The notes under the pieces were generated by a model that worked only from the letters and a program-made list of their open reading frames with translations, searched no databases and had not been told where the DNA came from. A DNA stretch of 64,000 nt from JBJHDF01 sp050486405 (lineage in GTDB: Bacteria; Pseudomonadota; Gammaproteobacteria; Pseudomonadales; Cellvibrionaceae): the NCBI GenBank assembly GCA_050486405.1, contig JBJHDF010000003.1:135280-199279 (forward strand), given 5' to 3'. Positions 56,264 through 64,000 of this stretch are shown here, piece after piece (the first letter of the stretch is position 1; the number at the start of each line of letters is the position of its first letter). Made by a program: the position numbers and the translations under genes.

Positions 56264-57841
56264 ATGTCCAACCATCAAGACCTCGTTCCCGTCAAACGCG
56301 CGCTGATCAGCGTGTCCGATAAAACCGGCATTGTCGATTTCGCCAAAGCCCTGCATCAACAGGGGGTGGAAATTCTCTCCACCGGCGGCACCTTTCGCCT
56401 GCTTACCGGGCAGGGCATTCCCGCGGTGGAAGTCTCCGACTACACCGGCTTTGCGGAAATGATGGACGGCCGCGTCAAGACACTGCACCCGAAAGTGCAC
56501 GGCGGCATCCTCGGCCGGCGCGGTCAGGACGACGCGGTAATGAGCGAACACGGCATCCAGGCCATCGACATGGTGGTGGTGAATCTCTACCCCTTCGAGC
56601 AGACCGTGGCCAGGCCCGACTGCACCCTGGAAGACGCGGTGGAGAATATCGACATCGGCGGCCCCACCATGGTCCGCGCCGCCGCCAAGAACCATGCCTG
56701 GGTGAACATCGTGGTCAACGCCGGCGACTACCCGGCGCTGCTGGCGGAAATGCAGGCGAACGACGGCTGCACCCGATTGCAGACCCGTTTTGATCTGGCC
56801 GTCAAGGCCTATGAACACACCGCCGCCTACGACGGCGCCATCGCCAACTATTTCGGCCGCCGGGTGCCCGGCGGCAACACCGACTTTCCGCGCACCTTCA
56901 ACAGCCAGTTCCACCAGGTGCAGAGCCTGCGCTACGGCGAAAACTCCCATCAGAAAAGCGCTTTCTATATCGAAAAAAACCCGGCGCCGGGCACCATTGC
57001 CACCGCGCGGCAATTGCAGGGCAAGGAGCTGTCCTACAACAACATCGCCGACACCGACGCCGCGCTGGAGACCGTCAAGCTGTTCGACGCCCCCACCTGT
57101 GTGATCGTCAAGCACGCCAACCCCTGTGGCGTGGCCAGTGGCGAGAACCTGCAAGCGGCCTATGAACGCGCCTTTGATACTGATCCCGAGTCGGCCTTTG
57201 GCGGCATCATCGCCTTCAACCGTGAGCTGGACGTCGCCACCGCCCGCACCATCGTGGAAAAGCAGTTTGTGGAAGTGATCATCGCCCCCAGCGTGGCCGA
57301 CGGCGTCAGCGACGTGGTGGCGGCGAAGAAAAATGTGCGCCTGCTGGTGTGCGGCGCCTGGGGTGAACCGGCGCAGGACTTTGACTTCAAACGCGTGGCC
57401 GGCGGCCTGCTGGTACAGGATCGCGACCACGGCACCGTCGGCGCCACCGATCTGAAAGTAGTCACCAAAACTGCGCCCACCGAAGCGCAGTTGCGCGATC
57501 TGCTGTTCACCTGGAAAGTGGCCAAGATGGTCAAGTCCAACGCCATTGTCTACGGCCGCGACAACGCCACCGTGGGTGTCGGCGCCGGCCAGATGAGCCG
57601 CGTCAACTCGGCGCGTATCGCCGCCATCAAGGCCGAGCACGCCGGGCTGGAAGTCAAGGGCTCGGTGATGGCCTCGGACGCCTTCTTTCCCTTTCGCGAC
57701 GGCATCGACAACGCCGCAGCGGCAGGCGTTGCCGCCGTGATTCAACCGGGCGGCTCCATGCGCGACGACGAAGTGATCGCCGCCGCCGACGAGCACGGCA
57801 TTGCCATGGTGTTTACCGGCATGCGGCATTTTCGGCATTGA
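56264..57841 (+). CDS. purH: Bifunctional AICAR transformylase/IMP cyclohydrolase PurH
   Basis: A 525-residue enzyme for the last two steps of IMP synthesis. The N-terminal cyclohydrolase (MGS-like) domain shows KRALISVSDKTGIVDFAKAL, ILSTGGTFRLL and GRVKTLHPKVHGGILGRR; the C-terminal transformylase domain shows LRYGENSHQKSAFY, KHANPCGVASGENL (catalytic Lys-His) and SDAFFPFRDGIDNAAAAGVAAVIQPGGSMRDDEVI. The ATG at 56264 gives the standard N-terminus; the frame further left runs through the fis terminator. purD follows after 16 bases. Confidence 0.97.
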   Translation: MSNHQDLVPVKRALISVSDKTGIVDFAKALHQQGVEILSTGGTFRLLTGQGIPAVEVSDYTGFAEMMDGRVKTLHPKVHGGILGRRGQDDAVMSEHGIQAIDMVVVNLYPFEQTVARPDCTLEDAVENIDIGGPTMVRAAAKNHAWVNIVVNAGDYPALLAEMQANDGCTRLQTRFDLAVKAYEHTAAYDGAIANYFGRRVPGGNTDFPRTFNSQFHQVQSLRYGENSHQKSAFYIEKNPAPGTIATARQLQGKELSYNNIADTDAALETVKLFDAPTCVIVKHANPCGVASGENLQAAYERAFDTDPESAFGGIIAFNRELDVATARTIVEKQFVEVIIAPSVADGVSDVVAAKKNVRLLVCGAWGEPAQDFDFKRVAGGLLVQDRDHGTVGATDLKVVTKTAPTEAQLRDLLFTWKVAKMVKSNAIVYGRDNATVGVGAGQMSRVNSARIAAIKAEHAGLEVKGSVMASDAFFPFRDGIDNAAAAGVAAVIQPGGSMRDDEVIAAADEHGIAMVFTGMRHFRH

Positions 57842-57857
57842 TGGTTTTGGAGTTGTT

Positions 57858-59144
57858 ATGAACGTATTGATTATTGGCGGTGGTGGCCGCGAACACGCAC
57901 TGGCCTGGAAAGCAGCGCAGAGCGCGCTGGTGGACAAGGTGTTTGTGGCGCCGGGCAATGCCGGCACGGCCACAGAGCCCGGGCTGGAAAACGTCGCCAT
58001 CGACGTGCTGGATTTTCCGGCGCTGGCAACCTTTGCCCGGGACAATCAGGTCGGACTGACCATTGTCGGCCCCGAAGCGCCACTGGTGGAGGGCGTAGTG
58101 GATTACTTCATCCAACGCGATCTGCCCTGCTTCGGCCCCGGCAGGGGCGCCGCGCAACTGGAAGGTTCCAAGGCATTCACCAAGGATTTTCTCGCCCGTC
58201 ATAACATACCCACGGCGGACTACCGGAATTTTACCGAGGTGGAACCGGCGCTGGCCTATTTGCGCGAGAAAGGCGCGCCCATTGTGGTCAAGGCCGACGG
58301 CCTGGCCGCCGGCAAGGGTGTGATCGTCGCCGAAACCCTGCAGCAGGCGGAAGAAGCGGTGCGCGACATGCTGTCCGGCAACGCTTTTGGTGACGCCGGC
58401 TGCCGGGTGGTGATCGAGGAATTTCTCACTGGTGAAGAAGCCAGTTTTATCGTTATGGTGGACGGCAAAAACATTCTGCCCATGGCCACCAGTCAGGACC
58501 ACAAGCGTATGGGCGATGGCGATAGCGGTCCCAACACCGGCGGCATGGGCGCCTACTCCCCCGCGCCCGTGGTCACCGACACAGTACACCAGCACATCAT
58601 GGAGCAGGTGATCCGCCCCACCGTGGACGGCATGGCCGCAGAGGGCAATCCCTACACCGGTTTTCTCTACGCCGGCCTGATGATTTCCCCGGACGGCCAG
58701 CCCAAGGTGATCGAATACAACTGCCGCTTTGGCGATCCGGAAACCCAGCCGATCCTGCTGCGCTTGCAGTCGGATCTGGTGGCCCACTGCCTGGCGGCAC
58801 TGGACGGCAAGCTGGACAGCGAAACCACACAGTGGGACCCCCGCGCCGCCGTGGGCGTGGTGCTGGCCGCCGGCGGTTACCCGGGCAGTTACAACAAGGG
58901 CGACGCCATCAGTGGCTTGCCGCAAAGTGAAACCGAAGGCGAAAAGGTATTTCACGCCGGCACCACCCAAAAAGATGGACAGGTGGTCACCAACGGCGGC
59001 CGCGTACTCTGCGCCACCGCTCTGGGTCAAAGCGTCAGCGACGCCCAGCAACGCGCCTACGCACTGGTGAAACGCATCGACTGGAAAGACGTCTACTACC
59101 GCACCGATATCGCCTACCGCGCCATTGCGCGGGAACGGGGTTGA
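57858..59144 (+). CDS. purD: Phosphoribosylamine-glycine ligase PurD
   Basis: A 428-residue ATP-grasp enzyme making GAR from phosphoribosylamine and glycine. It opens MNVLIIGGGGREHALAWK; ATP-grasp motifs include IVVKADGLAAGKGVIVAETLQQAEEAV, EASFIVMVDGKNILPMATSQDHKR and TGGMGAYSPAPVV, with FGDPETQPILLRL binding metal. Normal length. The conserved purH-purD pair forms one transcript. It converges on the DUF2269 gene, with only six bases between stops and no visible terminator. Confidence 0.97.
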   Translation: MNVLIIGGGGREHALAWKAAQSALVDKVFVAPGNAGTATEPGLENVAIDVLDFPALATFARDNQVGLTIVGPEAPLVEGVVDYFIQRDLPCFGPGRGAAQLEGSKAFTKDFLARHNIPTADYRNFTEVEPALAYLREKGAPIVVKADGLAAGKGVIVAETLQQAEEAVRDMLSGNAFGDAGCRVVIEEFLTGEEASFIVMVDGKNILPMATSQDHKRMGDGDSGPNTGGMGAYSPAPVVTDTVHQHIMEQVIRPTVDGMAAEGNPYTGFLYAGLMISPDGQPKVIEYNCRFGDPETQPILLRLQSDLVAHCLAALDGKLDSETTQWDPRAAVGVVLAAGGYPGSYNKGDAISGLPQSETEGEKVFHAGTTQKDGQVVTNGGRVLCATALGQSVSDAQQRAYALVKRIDWKDVYYRTDIAYRAIARERG

Positions 59145-59150
59145 GGGCTC

Positions 59151-59630
59151 TCAGCCCAGCAACCCAACCGGCCGTGCGATCATCAACCAGAGGATGGCCA
59201 GAACTCCGGCAAAGGCCGGAAAGCCGCTGAGAAACCAGAGGCGATAGAGCCGATGATATTCCGGTGGCAGTGCGCCGCCCTGCGCTGCGGCTGTGCGAGC
59301 CAGGTCGCGCAACCGGTGCTGTATCCACACCACCGGCAGCCAAAAAGCGCCTACCAGCAGGTACAGCAGCAGCGATACTGCAATCCAGCCTTCGCTCAGT
59401 GGCCATCCCAGAGCCCGGGCCAGAAGAATTCCGGTTATCGGTTGCAACACCACGGCGGTGGCGGTGAACAGCCAATCGGCAATAACCACGGTACCGGCCA
59501 CATGGGCGATGATACGCGCATCGGCCGTGCGCTGCGCACGCAGCATAAAAAAGGCAATACCGGCGCCAGTACCGAGCAGCACACAGGCACCGATCACATG
59601 CAGCCAGCGCAACAGAAACAGCCATTGCAT
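59151..59630 (-). CDS. DUF2269 family membrane protein
   Basis: A 159-residue membrane protein of four helices: LLRWLHVIGACVLLGTGAGIAFFMLRAQRT with the membrane His of RWLHVIG, HVAGTVVIADWLFTATAVVLQPITGILLA, EGWIAVSLLLYLLVGAFWLPVVWIQ, and FLSGFPAFAGVLAILWLMIARPVG. These are the DUF2269 features; the function is unknown. The start may be ATG 59630 or GTG 59636, both just after the stop of the upstream gene, so the two are co-transcribed. Confidence 0.85.
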   Translation of the reverse strand: MQWLFLLRWLHVIGACVLLGTGAGIAFFMLRAQRTADARIIAHVAGTVVIADWLFTATAVVLQPITGILLARALGWPLSEGWIAVSLLLYLLVGAFWLPVVWIQHRLRDLARTAAAQGGALPPEYHRLYRLWFLSGFPAFAGVLAILWLMIARPVGLLG

Positions 59631-59637
59631 ATCCACG

Positions 59638-60936
59638 CTAGCGTTCTTCCAGCAGTGCAGCCACGGCAATGGCCAAACCCATCGCCGGCAGCACCTTGAC
59701 GAACACACCCATCGGGTCCAGCCACAGGTGCGGCGTCAACCAGCTTCCCAGAGCAAGGTAGGTCGCGGCCACCGCTACCGACGCCCAGGCGGCAAACAGG
59801 GTCCAGCGGCGAACCAACAGCAGACAACCGATGGCCAGATCCACCACAGCGCCGGCCAACACCAGCCATCTGGCCAGCACAGGAGCCACGGCGCCACGCA
59901 GGACGTCGACGGCCTGTTCGAGACGCGCAATGGCCACCAGCCCCGAGCCGATCCAGAAAACGGCCAATGTCAGCAGCAACAGGGGAAAAACCAGTCTGGC
60001 CCGGGCTGATATCCGCTCCTGCGCCGTGGCCGGCATATCCGCCAGGGTTTGCTCCAGCGAGTGTGGATACCGGCCCGTCGCCCTGTGCCAGTTCTCCACA
60101 TTTCCGGTAATACCCACCTCCAGGGCGCGCAGTGCCGTGGTACGCAGGGCCGAGCGCCAACCCAGCCAACCGGCCCAGTCGGCGACGCGCGCTACGGCGT
60201 AACCGAACCAGCGCGGCAAATGCCAAGTGGCCAGGGGCTCCGTGCGGCCGCTCCAGCGCCGTACGGCCAGCACAACCTCGCCCAAACTGTGTGGGGACGG
60301 CTCCACCAGATCGTAATCACAACGCGCGGGTAACTCGTTGGACAGCGCGGCGCGAACGGCATCGGCGACATCCGACGCAGCCACGGTTTGCACAGGCGCA
60401 TCGGCAAGCAAGAGGGGTTGAATCAGGGGACATGCCGCCAGGCTGCGCAGCAGCGCTGAACCACCGTAGGCACCCTGTGCCAGCACCAGGCCGGGTTTGA
60501 GAATGGTCCACTCCAGGTCACTGGCCCGAACCATGGCATCGCCCGCCGCCTTGGTGGCGTAAAATGCCAGTGGGGAACCCGGTTCGCTGCCCGGTGCCGA
60601 GATGTGTACAAACCGCCGCACACCGCTCTTCCCACAGGCGTCGACCAGTGCGCCCAGGGCCTGTTCGTGCACCGCCACAAGTCTGTCACGCGACCCGTCC
60701 TGCAACACGCCGGCGCAGTTGACCACGGCATCGATGTTTTTCAGCAGCGGTAGCCAGTCATCGGCACGCTGCAATTGCAGCAGGTCACCCTGAACCCACT
60801 CCCTATCGGGAAACAGCCGCCTTGCCAGAGCGATATCGCGGCCAAAACCCACCGGGACGAAGCCCTGCGCCCGCACAAGACAGCGCATGACTTCGGCGCC
60901 GATCAGGCCGTAACCACCCAGGACGAGTGTGCGCAT
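59638..60936 (-). CDS. NAD(P)-binding SDR/NmrA-like protein fused to a DoxX-like membrane domain
   Basis: A 432-residue fusion. The N-terminal half is a Rossmann domain (MRTLVLGGYGLIGAEVMRCL; VVNCAGVLQDGSRDRL; RFVHISAPGSEPGSPLAFYATKAAGDAMV with an atypical Y-x3-K; LKPGLVL). The C-terminal half (about 300-432) has four helices in DoxX-like spacing (VFPLLLLTLAVFWIGSGLVAI, LARWLVLAGAVVDLAIGCLLLV). This is a known fusion type in proteobacteria, sometimes linked to membrane or quinone stress. The ATG at 60936 is chosen because the nucleotide-binding strand starts there. A DUF2269 gene follows, also consistent with a membrane redox function. Confidence 0.85.
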   Translation of the reverse strand: MRTLVLGGYGLIGAEVMRCLVRAQGFVPVGFGRDIALARRLFPDREWVQGDLLQLQRADDWLPLLKNIDAVVNCAGVLQDGSRDRLVAVHEQALGALVDACGKSGVRRFVHISAPGSEPGSPLAFYATKAAGDAMVRASDLEWTILKPGLVLAQGAYGGSALLRSLAACPLIQPLLLADAPVQTVAASDVADAVRAALSNELPARCDYDLVEPSPHSLGEVVLAVRRWSGRTEPLATWHLPRWFGYAVARVADWAGWLGWRSALRTTALRALEVGITGNVENWHRATGRYPHSLEQTLADMPATAQERISARARLVFPLLLLTLAVFWIGSGLVAIARLEQAVDVLRGAVAPVLARWLVLAGAVVDLAIGCLLLVRRWTLFAAWASVAVAATYLALGSWLTPHLWLDPMGVFVKVLPAMGLAIAVAALLEER

Positions 60937-61136
60937 AACCTGTTTGCCCTTGACGTCGTTTCCACAGCCCACACAGTGAAGCATCAACTGTCTGATGCAA
61001 GGAAGGGTAGCACGTTCAGCACGAGCATTGGTGCAGGATCTGGGTGACTTGAATTATTTCAGCTCCCTGTAAACAATGGGACACTCTGGTACCCTTATGA
61101 AAGCCACACCGAGATCAAAGCAGTAACGCAGGCGCC

Positions 61137-61502
61137 ATGTCATCTATCCACGATTTGCACAAGCGATTCCGCAAGCTGCCCAAAGAGGTGCGGCAGGCGA
61201 TACTGGAGGACGCCAGAGCACGGGCCTACTATAACGATGGCATGGTCCGGGTGCTGGCCAAGCAGGGGTTGCTGATCGTTATCGTTGTCGGTGTGATGGC
61301 TCTGGCCGCAGCGCTGGCTCTGTCTCTGGCTTCCCGATTCCTGGACCTGCCATTCGAAAGCATGCTGTCCGCTGCCCTGTGGACCATAGTGATTGGCGCC
61401 GCCCCCTATCTGTGGAGCATCTCCGAACTCTGGGCCTTGAATCAGTACATACGCATACCGCCTCACTGGCAGGCGGACAGCGACGCCACAAGCCGGAAAT
61501 AA
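61137..61502 (+). CDS. Two-helix membrane protein of unknown function
   Basis: A 121-residue protein. The N-terminus is charged (MSSIHDLHKRFRKLPKEVRQAILEDAR), followed by two hydrophobic helices (GLLIVIVVGVMALAAALALSLASRF and MLSAALWTIVIGAAPYLWSISEL). No family recognised. It precedes the fetA-like gene by 27 bases and may be co-transcribed. Confidence 0.65.
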   Translation: MSSIHDLHKRFRKLPKEVRQAILEDARARAYYNDGMVRVLAKQGLLIVIVVGVMALAAALALSLASRFLDLPFESMLSAALWTIVIGAAPYLWSISELWALNQYIRIPPHWQADSDATSRK

Positions 61503-61529
61503 TCACTCACCCACTCATGCGGAGACGGC

Positions 61530-62132
61530 GTGCTGATACTTGAGTCCCTCGACATTGGCGATCTGGCCGATATCAATCTGACCGTGGAACCGGGCGAAAT
61601 CGTCTGCCTGTCCGGCCCCAGCGGCTCCGGCAAGAGCCGCTTGCTGCGGGCCGTGGCCGACATCGAACCCCATGGCGGCAGGGTGCGCCTCGGTGACAAG
61701 CGGCAGATCGCCATGGCGGCGCACAGCTGGCGCCGCAAAGTGATGCTGGTGCCGGCGGAGAGCCACTGGTGGGCAGACACCGTGGGGGAGCATTTCGACA
61801 GGCCCCCGGCCGAAGAGGATCTTGCCGCACTGGGTCTGAATGGCAAGGTTATGCACTGGTCGGTATCGCGGCTCTCTTCCGGTGAGAAACAGCGTCTGGC
61901 ACTGCTGCGGGCGGTGGGCCGGGAACCCTCGGCGCTGCTGCTGGACGAGCCCACCGCCAATCTCGACGAGCAGAGCACCCGCAAGGCCGAACAGTGGCTG
62001 ACCGGTCTGATCCGGGCAAAACATTGGCCAGTGCTCTGGGTGGCTCACGATCAGCGCCAGATCGGACGGGTGGCCAGTCGCCATCTGTGCATTAGCGGTG
62101 CCGCACTGGTGTCGGCGGGAAAAATACCATGA
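61530..62132 (+). CDS. fetA: ABC transporter ATP-binding protein, FetA (YbbL) type
   Basis: A 200-residue ATPase with Walker A GPSGSGKS (29-36), signature RLSSGEKQRLALLRAV, Walker B ALLLDEPTANLDE and switch His in VLWVAHDQRQIGR. Short length and pairing with a UPF0014 permease identify the FetAB type, an exporter linked to iron homeostasis and oxidative stress resistance in E. coli. The start is GTG 61530 with GGAGA five bases before it. Its stop overlaps the fetB start by four bases. Confidence 0.9.
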   Translation: MLILESLDIGDLADINLTVEPGEIVCLSGPSGSGKSRLLRAVADIEPHGGRVRLGDKRQIAMAAHSWRRKVMLVPAESHWWADTVGEHFDRPPAEEDLAALGLNGKVMHWSVSRLSSGEKQRLALLRAVGREPSALLLDEPTANLDEQSTRKAEQWLTGLIRAKHWPVLWVAHDQRQIGRVASRHLCISGAALVSAGKIP

Positions 62133-62938
62133 GCGTTATCGAGCTGCAGTGGTGGCAACTGGCACTGGCGGGCGCGCTGGTGGTGGCGCTGGCCGGCTGC
62201 ACCACGGCCCTGCGCCTGGGTATGAGTCGCAGTCTGCTGATTGCCGCTGCCCGCACCGTGATTCAACTGGCCTTGATCGGCGTGGTGCTGGAAGCGCTTT
62301 TTGCCACCGAGCGACTGCTGTGGGTCGCGCTTATGGCCCTGGCCATGCTGTTGATCGCCGGGCGCGAAGTCATGGCCCGTCAGCGGCGGCGGCTGCGCGG
62401 CGGCTGGGGCTTCGGTATCGGCACCCTGTCCATGTTTCTATCGTCCTTTGCGGTCACGGTACTGACCCTGACCGTGATCATTGGCCCGGACCCCTGGTAT
62501 CTGCCGCAATACGCCATACCCCTGCTGGGCATGCTGCTGGGCAACACCATGACCGGCGTGGCCCTGGCTCTGGACCGGCTGACGGACACTCTGTGGCAAC
62601 AGCGCGCCCTGGTGGAGAACCGGCTGATGCTGGGGCAGCCCTGGCAGGAGGCCATCGGCGACATTCGCCGGGAGGCGCTGCGCAGCGGCCTGATGCCCAT
62701 GATCAACGCCATGGCAGCCGCTGGCGTGGTGAGCCTGCCGGGTATGATGACCGGTCAGATACTGGCCGGTACACCCCCGGCCCTGGCGGTGAAATACCAG
62801 ATACTGATCATGTTCGCGATCACCCTGGGCACCGGCTTTGGCACCCTGGCGGCGGTCACCGCCGCCAGCCGGCGCCTGTTCGACAACCGCGAGCGGCTGC
62901 GTTTGGACCGCCTGCTACAGGGAACCAGGAGTAGTTGA
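62129..62938 (+). CDS. fetB: ABC transporter permease, FetB (YbbM, UPF0014) type
   Basis: A 269-residue permease with seven or so membrane helices. It shows ARTVIQLALIGVVLEALF, GREVMARQRRRLRGGW, and the highly conserved PLLGMLLGNTMTGVALALDRL and SGLMPMINAMAAAGVVSLPGMMTGQILAGTPPALAVKYQI, which define UPF0014. Coupled to fetA (ATGA overlap). Confidence 0.93.
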   Translation: MSVIELQWWQLALAGALVVALAGCTTALRLGMSRSLLIAAARTVIQLALIGVVLEALFATERLLWVALMALAMLLIAGREVMARQRRRLRGGWGFGIGTLSMFLSSFAVTVLTLTVIIGPDPWYLPQYAIPLLGMLLGNTMTGVALALDRLTDTLWQQRALVENRLMLGQPWQEAIGDIRREALRSGLMPMINAMAAAGVVSLPGMMTGQILAGTPPALAVKYQILIMFAITLGTGFGTLAAVTAASRRLFDNRERLRLDRLLQGTRSS

Positions 62939-62998
62939 CCCCTATGGAGGTTAGGCGTAGTTTGGTACAGCACAACCAACAACGGAGGAGGAATCAAC

Positions 62999-63514
62999 AT
63001 GAAATTTTTGGCTCTCACTCTTGTCCCCGCCGCTCTCCTGATGGCTGCGACTGCGCTGCATGCGGACAAACACGGAGGGGATCGCGCCCACAAAACTTTC
63101 AAGGACAAGGGCCCCGACCACCACCTACAGTACTCACCCGACGAGATTGAATGGCGCGACGGTCCTGCGTCCCTGGAAGCAGGCGCACGGTTCGCCGTCC
63201 TGGAGGGCAGCCCCAGTGAACCAAGCATCTTCACCATGCGTCTCAAGTTTCCCGACGGTTTTGTAATCGCCCCACACTCGCATCCCAACGTAGAGCGTGT
63301 GACGGTCATCTCCGGTACCTTTCTGCTGGGATCGGGTGAAACCGTGGACCGGGATGCCGCAGTGCGGCTGAAGGCGGGCAGCTACACCTCCATGCCACCG
63401 GGCATGCGCCATTTCGCCATCGCCGAAGGCGAGACAGTGGTGCAACTGACAACGGTCGGCCCCTGGGAAATCAATTACGTCAACCCCGAGGACGATCCAC
63501 GGCTGCGCAACTAG
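62999..63514 (+). CDS. Exported cupin-domain protein
   Basis: A 171-residue protein with a signal peptide (MKFLALTLVPAALLMAATALHA). The cupin motif 1 is FVIAPHSHPNVERVTVISGTFLLGSG and motif 2 GSYTSMPPGMRHFAIAEG, giving a metal site of two His, a Glu and a further His. Function is unknown; exported cupins of this type may be hydrolases or sensors. A strong GGAGGAGG ribosome binding site precedes the ATG. Ends near a bidirectional terminator. Confidence 0.85.
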   Translation: MKFLALTLVPAALLMAATALHADKHGGDRAHKTFKDKGPDHHLQYSPDEIEWRDGPASLEAGARFAVLEGSPSEPSIFTMRLKFPDGFVIAPHSHPNVERVTVISGTFLLGSGETVDRDAAVRLKAGSYTSMPPGMRHFAIAEGETVVQLTTVGPWEINYVNPEDDPRLRN

Positions 63515-63524
63515 CGCTTGATGT

Positions 63525-63554
63525 AGCAGCCCCTGCCTTCGGCAGAGGGCTGCT
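63525..63554. terminator. Bidirectional hairpin between the cupin gene and the barrel protein gene
   Basis: AGCAGCCC then CTGCC (63525-63537), loop TTC, GGCAG then a bulged A and GGGCTGCT (63541-63554): a 13-bp stem with one bulge. It separates two converging genes. The T tracts are weak, so its efficiency is uncertain. Confidence 0.55.
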
Positions 63555-63566
63555 TGCCCTGGCGGG

Positions 63567-64000
63567 CTAGAAGCGCACCGATAGTCCAGCGATTATCACC
63601 TGCGCCCAGTCGTAGTCAAAATACGACAGATTGGCGGAGATTCGGTCGGTGAAAAACATTCTGCTGCGCACCATTATGGCGTCTTCATCTCCAACCTCAA
63701 CGTAACCCAGACCAACACTCAACCGACGGTTCGGGTAGTAATCCGCTGCCAACATCAGCCGGTCTCCATCGTCGTAGTCCTCGTAGCCTCCTTGCAGACC
63801 GAGAAAGTGGGAGCCGATAGGCAGGGTATACTTGGCAAAGATATTGGGGTCATAGCCATCGTCGGTAACCACTGTTCCCACAACCAAGCCCGAAAAAGGG
63901 TTAAACCCCAGAGCGAGACTGAGCTCGGTATCCGACTCCCAGTCATCGTCAATACGGTGTACCATCGGTGCAACAAACAGCTTCACACTCGGAAAGTAGA
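63567..64000 (-). CDS. Outer-membrane beta-barrel protein, C-terminal part (cut by window edge)
   Basis: The frame is open to the right edge, so the gene starts outside the window. The visible ~144 residues form alternating beta strands (FVAPMVHRIDDDWESDTELSLALGFNPF, IFAKYTLPIGSHFLGLQGGYEDYDD, RLMLAADYYPNRRLSVGLGYVEVG, MFFTDRISANLSYFDYDWAQVIIAGLSVRF) and end in Phe, as expected for BamA-dependent barrels. Possibly a putative porin; no specific family can be named. The GTG at 63986 is probably internal. Confidence 0.7.
   Translation of the reverse strand, partial: YFPSVKLFVAPMVHRIDDDWESDTELSLALGFNPFSGLVVGTVVTDDGYDPNIFAKYTLPIGSHFLGLQGGYEDYDDGDRLMLAADYYPNRRLSVGLGYVEVGDEDAIMVRSRMFFTDRISANLSYFDYDWAQVIIAGLSVRF

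Overview
The window is chromosomal DNA of a GC-rich gammaproteobacterium (my impression is about 60% G+C, not counted). Three conserved gene orders support this: nudJ-mnmA-hflD-purB, dsbD-aroQ-accB-accC-prmA-(zinc ribbon/DUF3426)-dusB-fis-purH-purD (the Pseudomonas arrangement), and a separate rfaH. Lipoproteins with poly-Ser or Pro-rich linkers and a GH9 glycoside hydrolase point to the Cellvibrionales (Cellvibrio, Marinimicrobium, Teredinibacter relatives). That last placement is inference.

Layout. 1-9.7 kb: the end of a PQQ-type sugar dehydrogenase, a small secreted protein, and a two-partner secretion operon transcribed leftward. Its 2056-residue exoprotein carries about sixteen GLUG repeats, MBG-type Ig-like repeats and a C-terminal OmpA-like domain. 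9.7-16.5 kb: nudJ-mnmA-hflD-purB, then a DUF4160/DUF2442 pair lying between purB and roxA, a GNAT gene, a DUF7931-like gene and a small membrane protein. 16.5-22.6 kb: a decayed nucleotidyltransferase/HepT-like remnant, dapE, an MFS transporter, a DUF1461 protein, two unknown proteins and a decayed alpha/beta-hydrolase remnant. 22.6-31.3 kb: selO, a DUF3857-transglutaminase-DUF2569 membrane protein, and the Anbu (proteasome-like) locus. In that locus a tight leftward operon (circularly permuted ATP-grasp, alpha-E protein, zinc-ribbon HExxH peptidase) converges on, and overlaps, the anbu gene.

31.4-42.5 kb: a GH9 lipoprotein, a 2OG-Fe(II) oxygenase, a serine-hydrolase lipoprotein, rsmJ with a SUKH-like gene, a CAP-domain lipoprotein, a DUF2333/PCu(A)C pair, and a GlxA-type regulator divergent from an exported AhpD-like protein. 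42.5-46.9 kb is more accessory: rfaH with a structured leader, an FMN reductase, a Tat-exported Gfo/Idh/MocA oxidoreductase, a DUF4143 ATPase, and a short gene-free tract with paired palindromes and gene debris. 46.9-59.1 kb is the conserved dsbD-to-purD housekeeping block. 59.1-64 kb holds small membrane proteins, an NAD(P)-binding/DoxX-like fusion, a fetAB-type ABC transporter, an exported cupin, and the C-terminus of an outer-membrane beta-barrel running off the right edge.

I found no rRNA, tRNA, CRISPR array, complete insertion sequence or prophage. The most interesting items are the Anbu/amidoligase/metallopeptidase locus, the TpsA-OmpA fusion, the structured rfaH leader, and a dispersed family of CCCCTCC/GGAGGGG intergenic hairpins.
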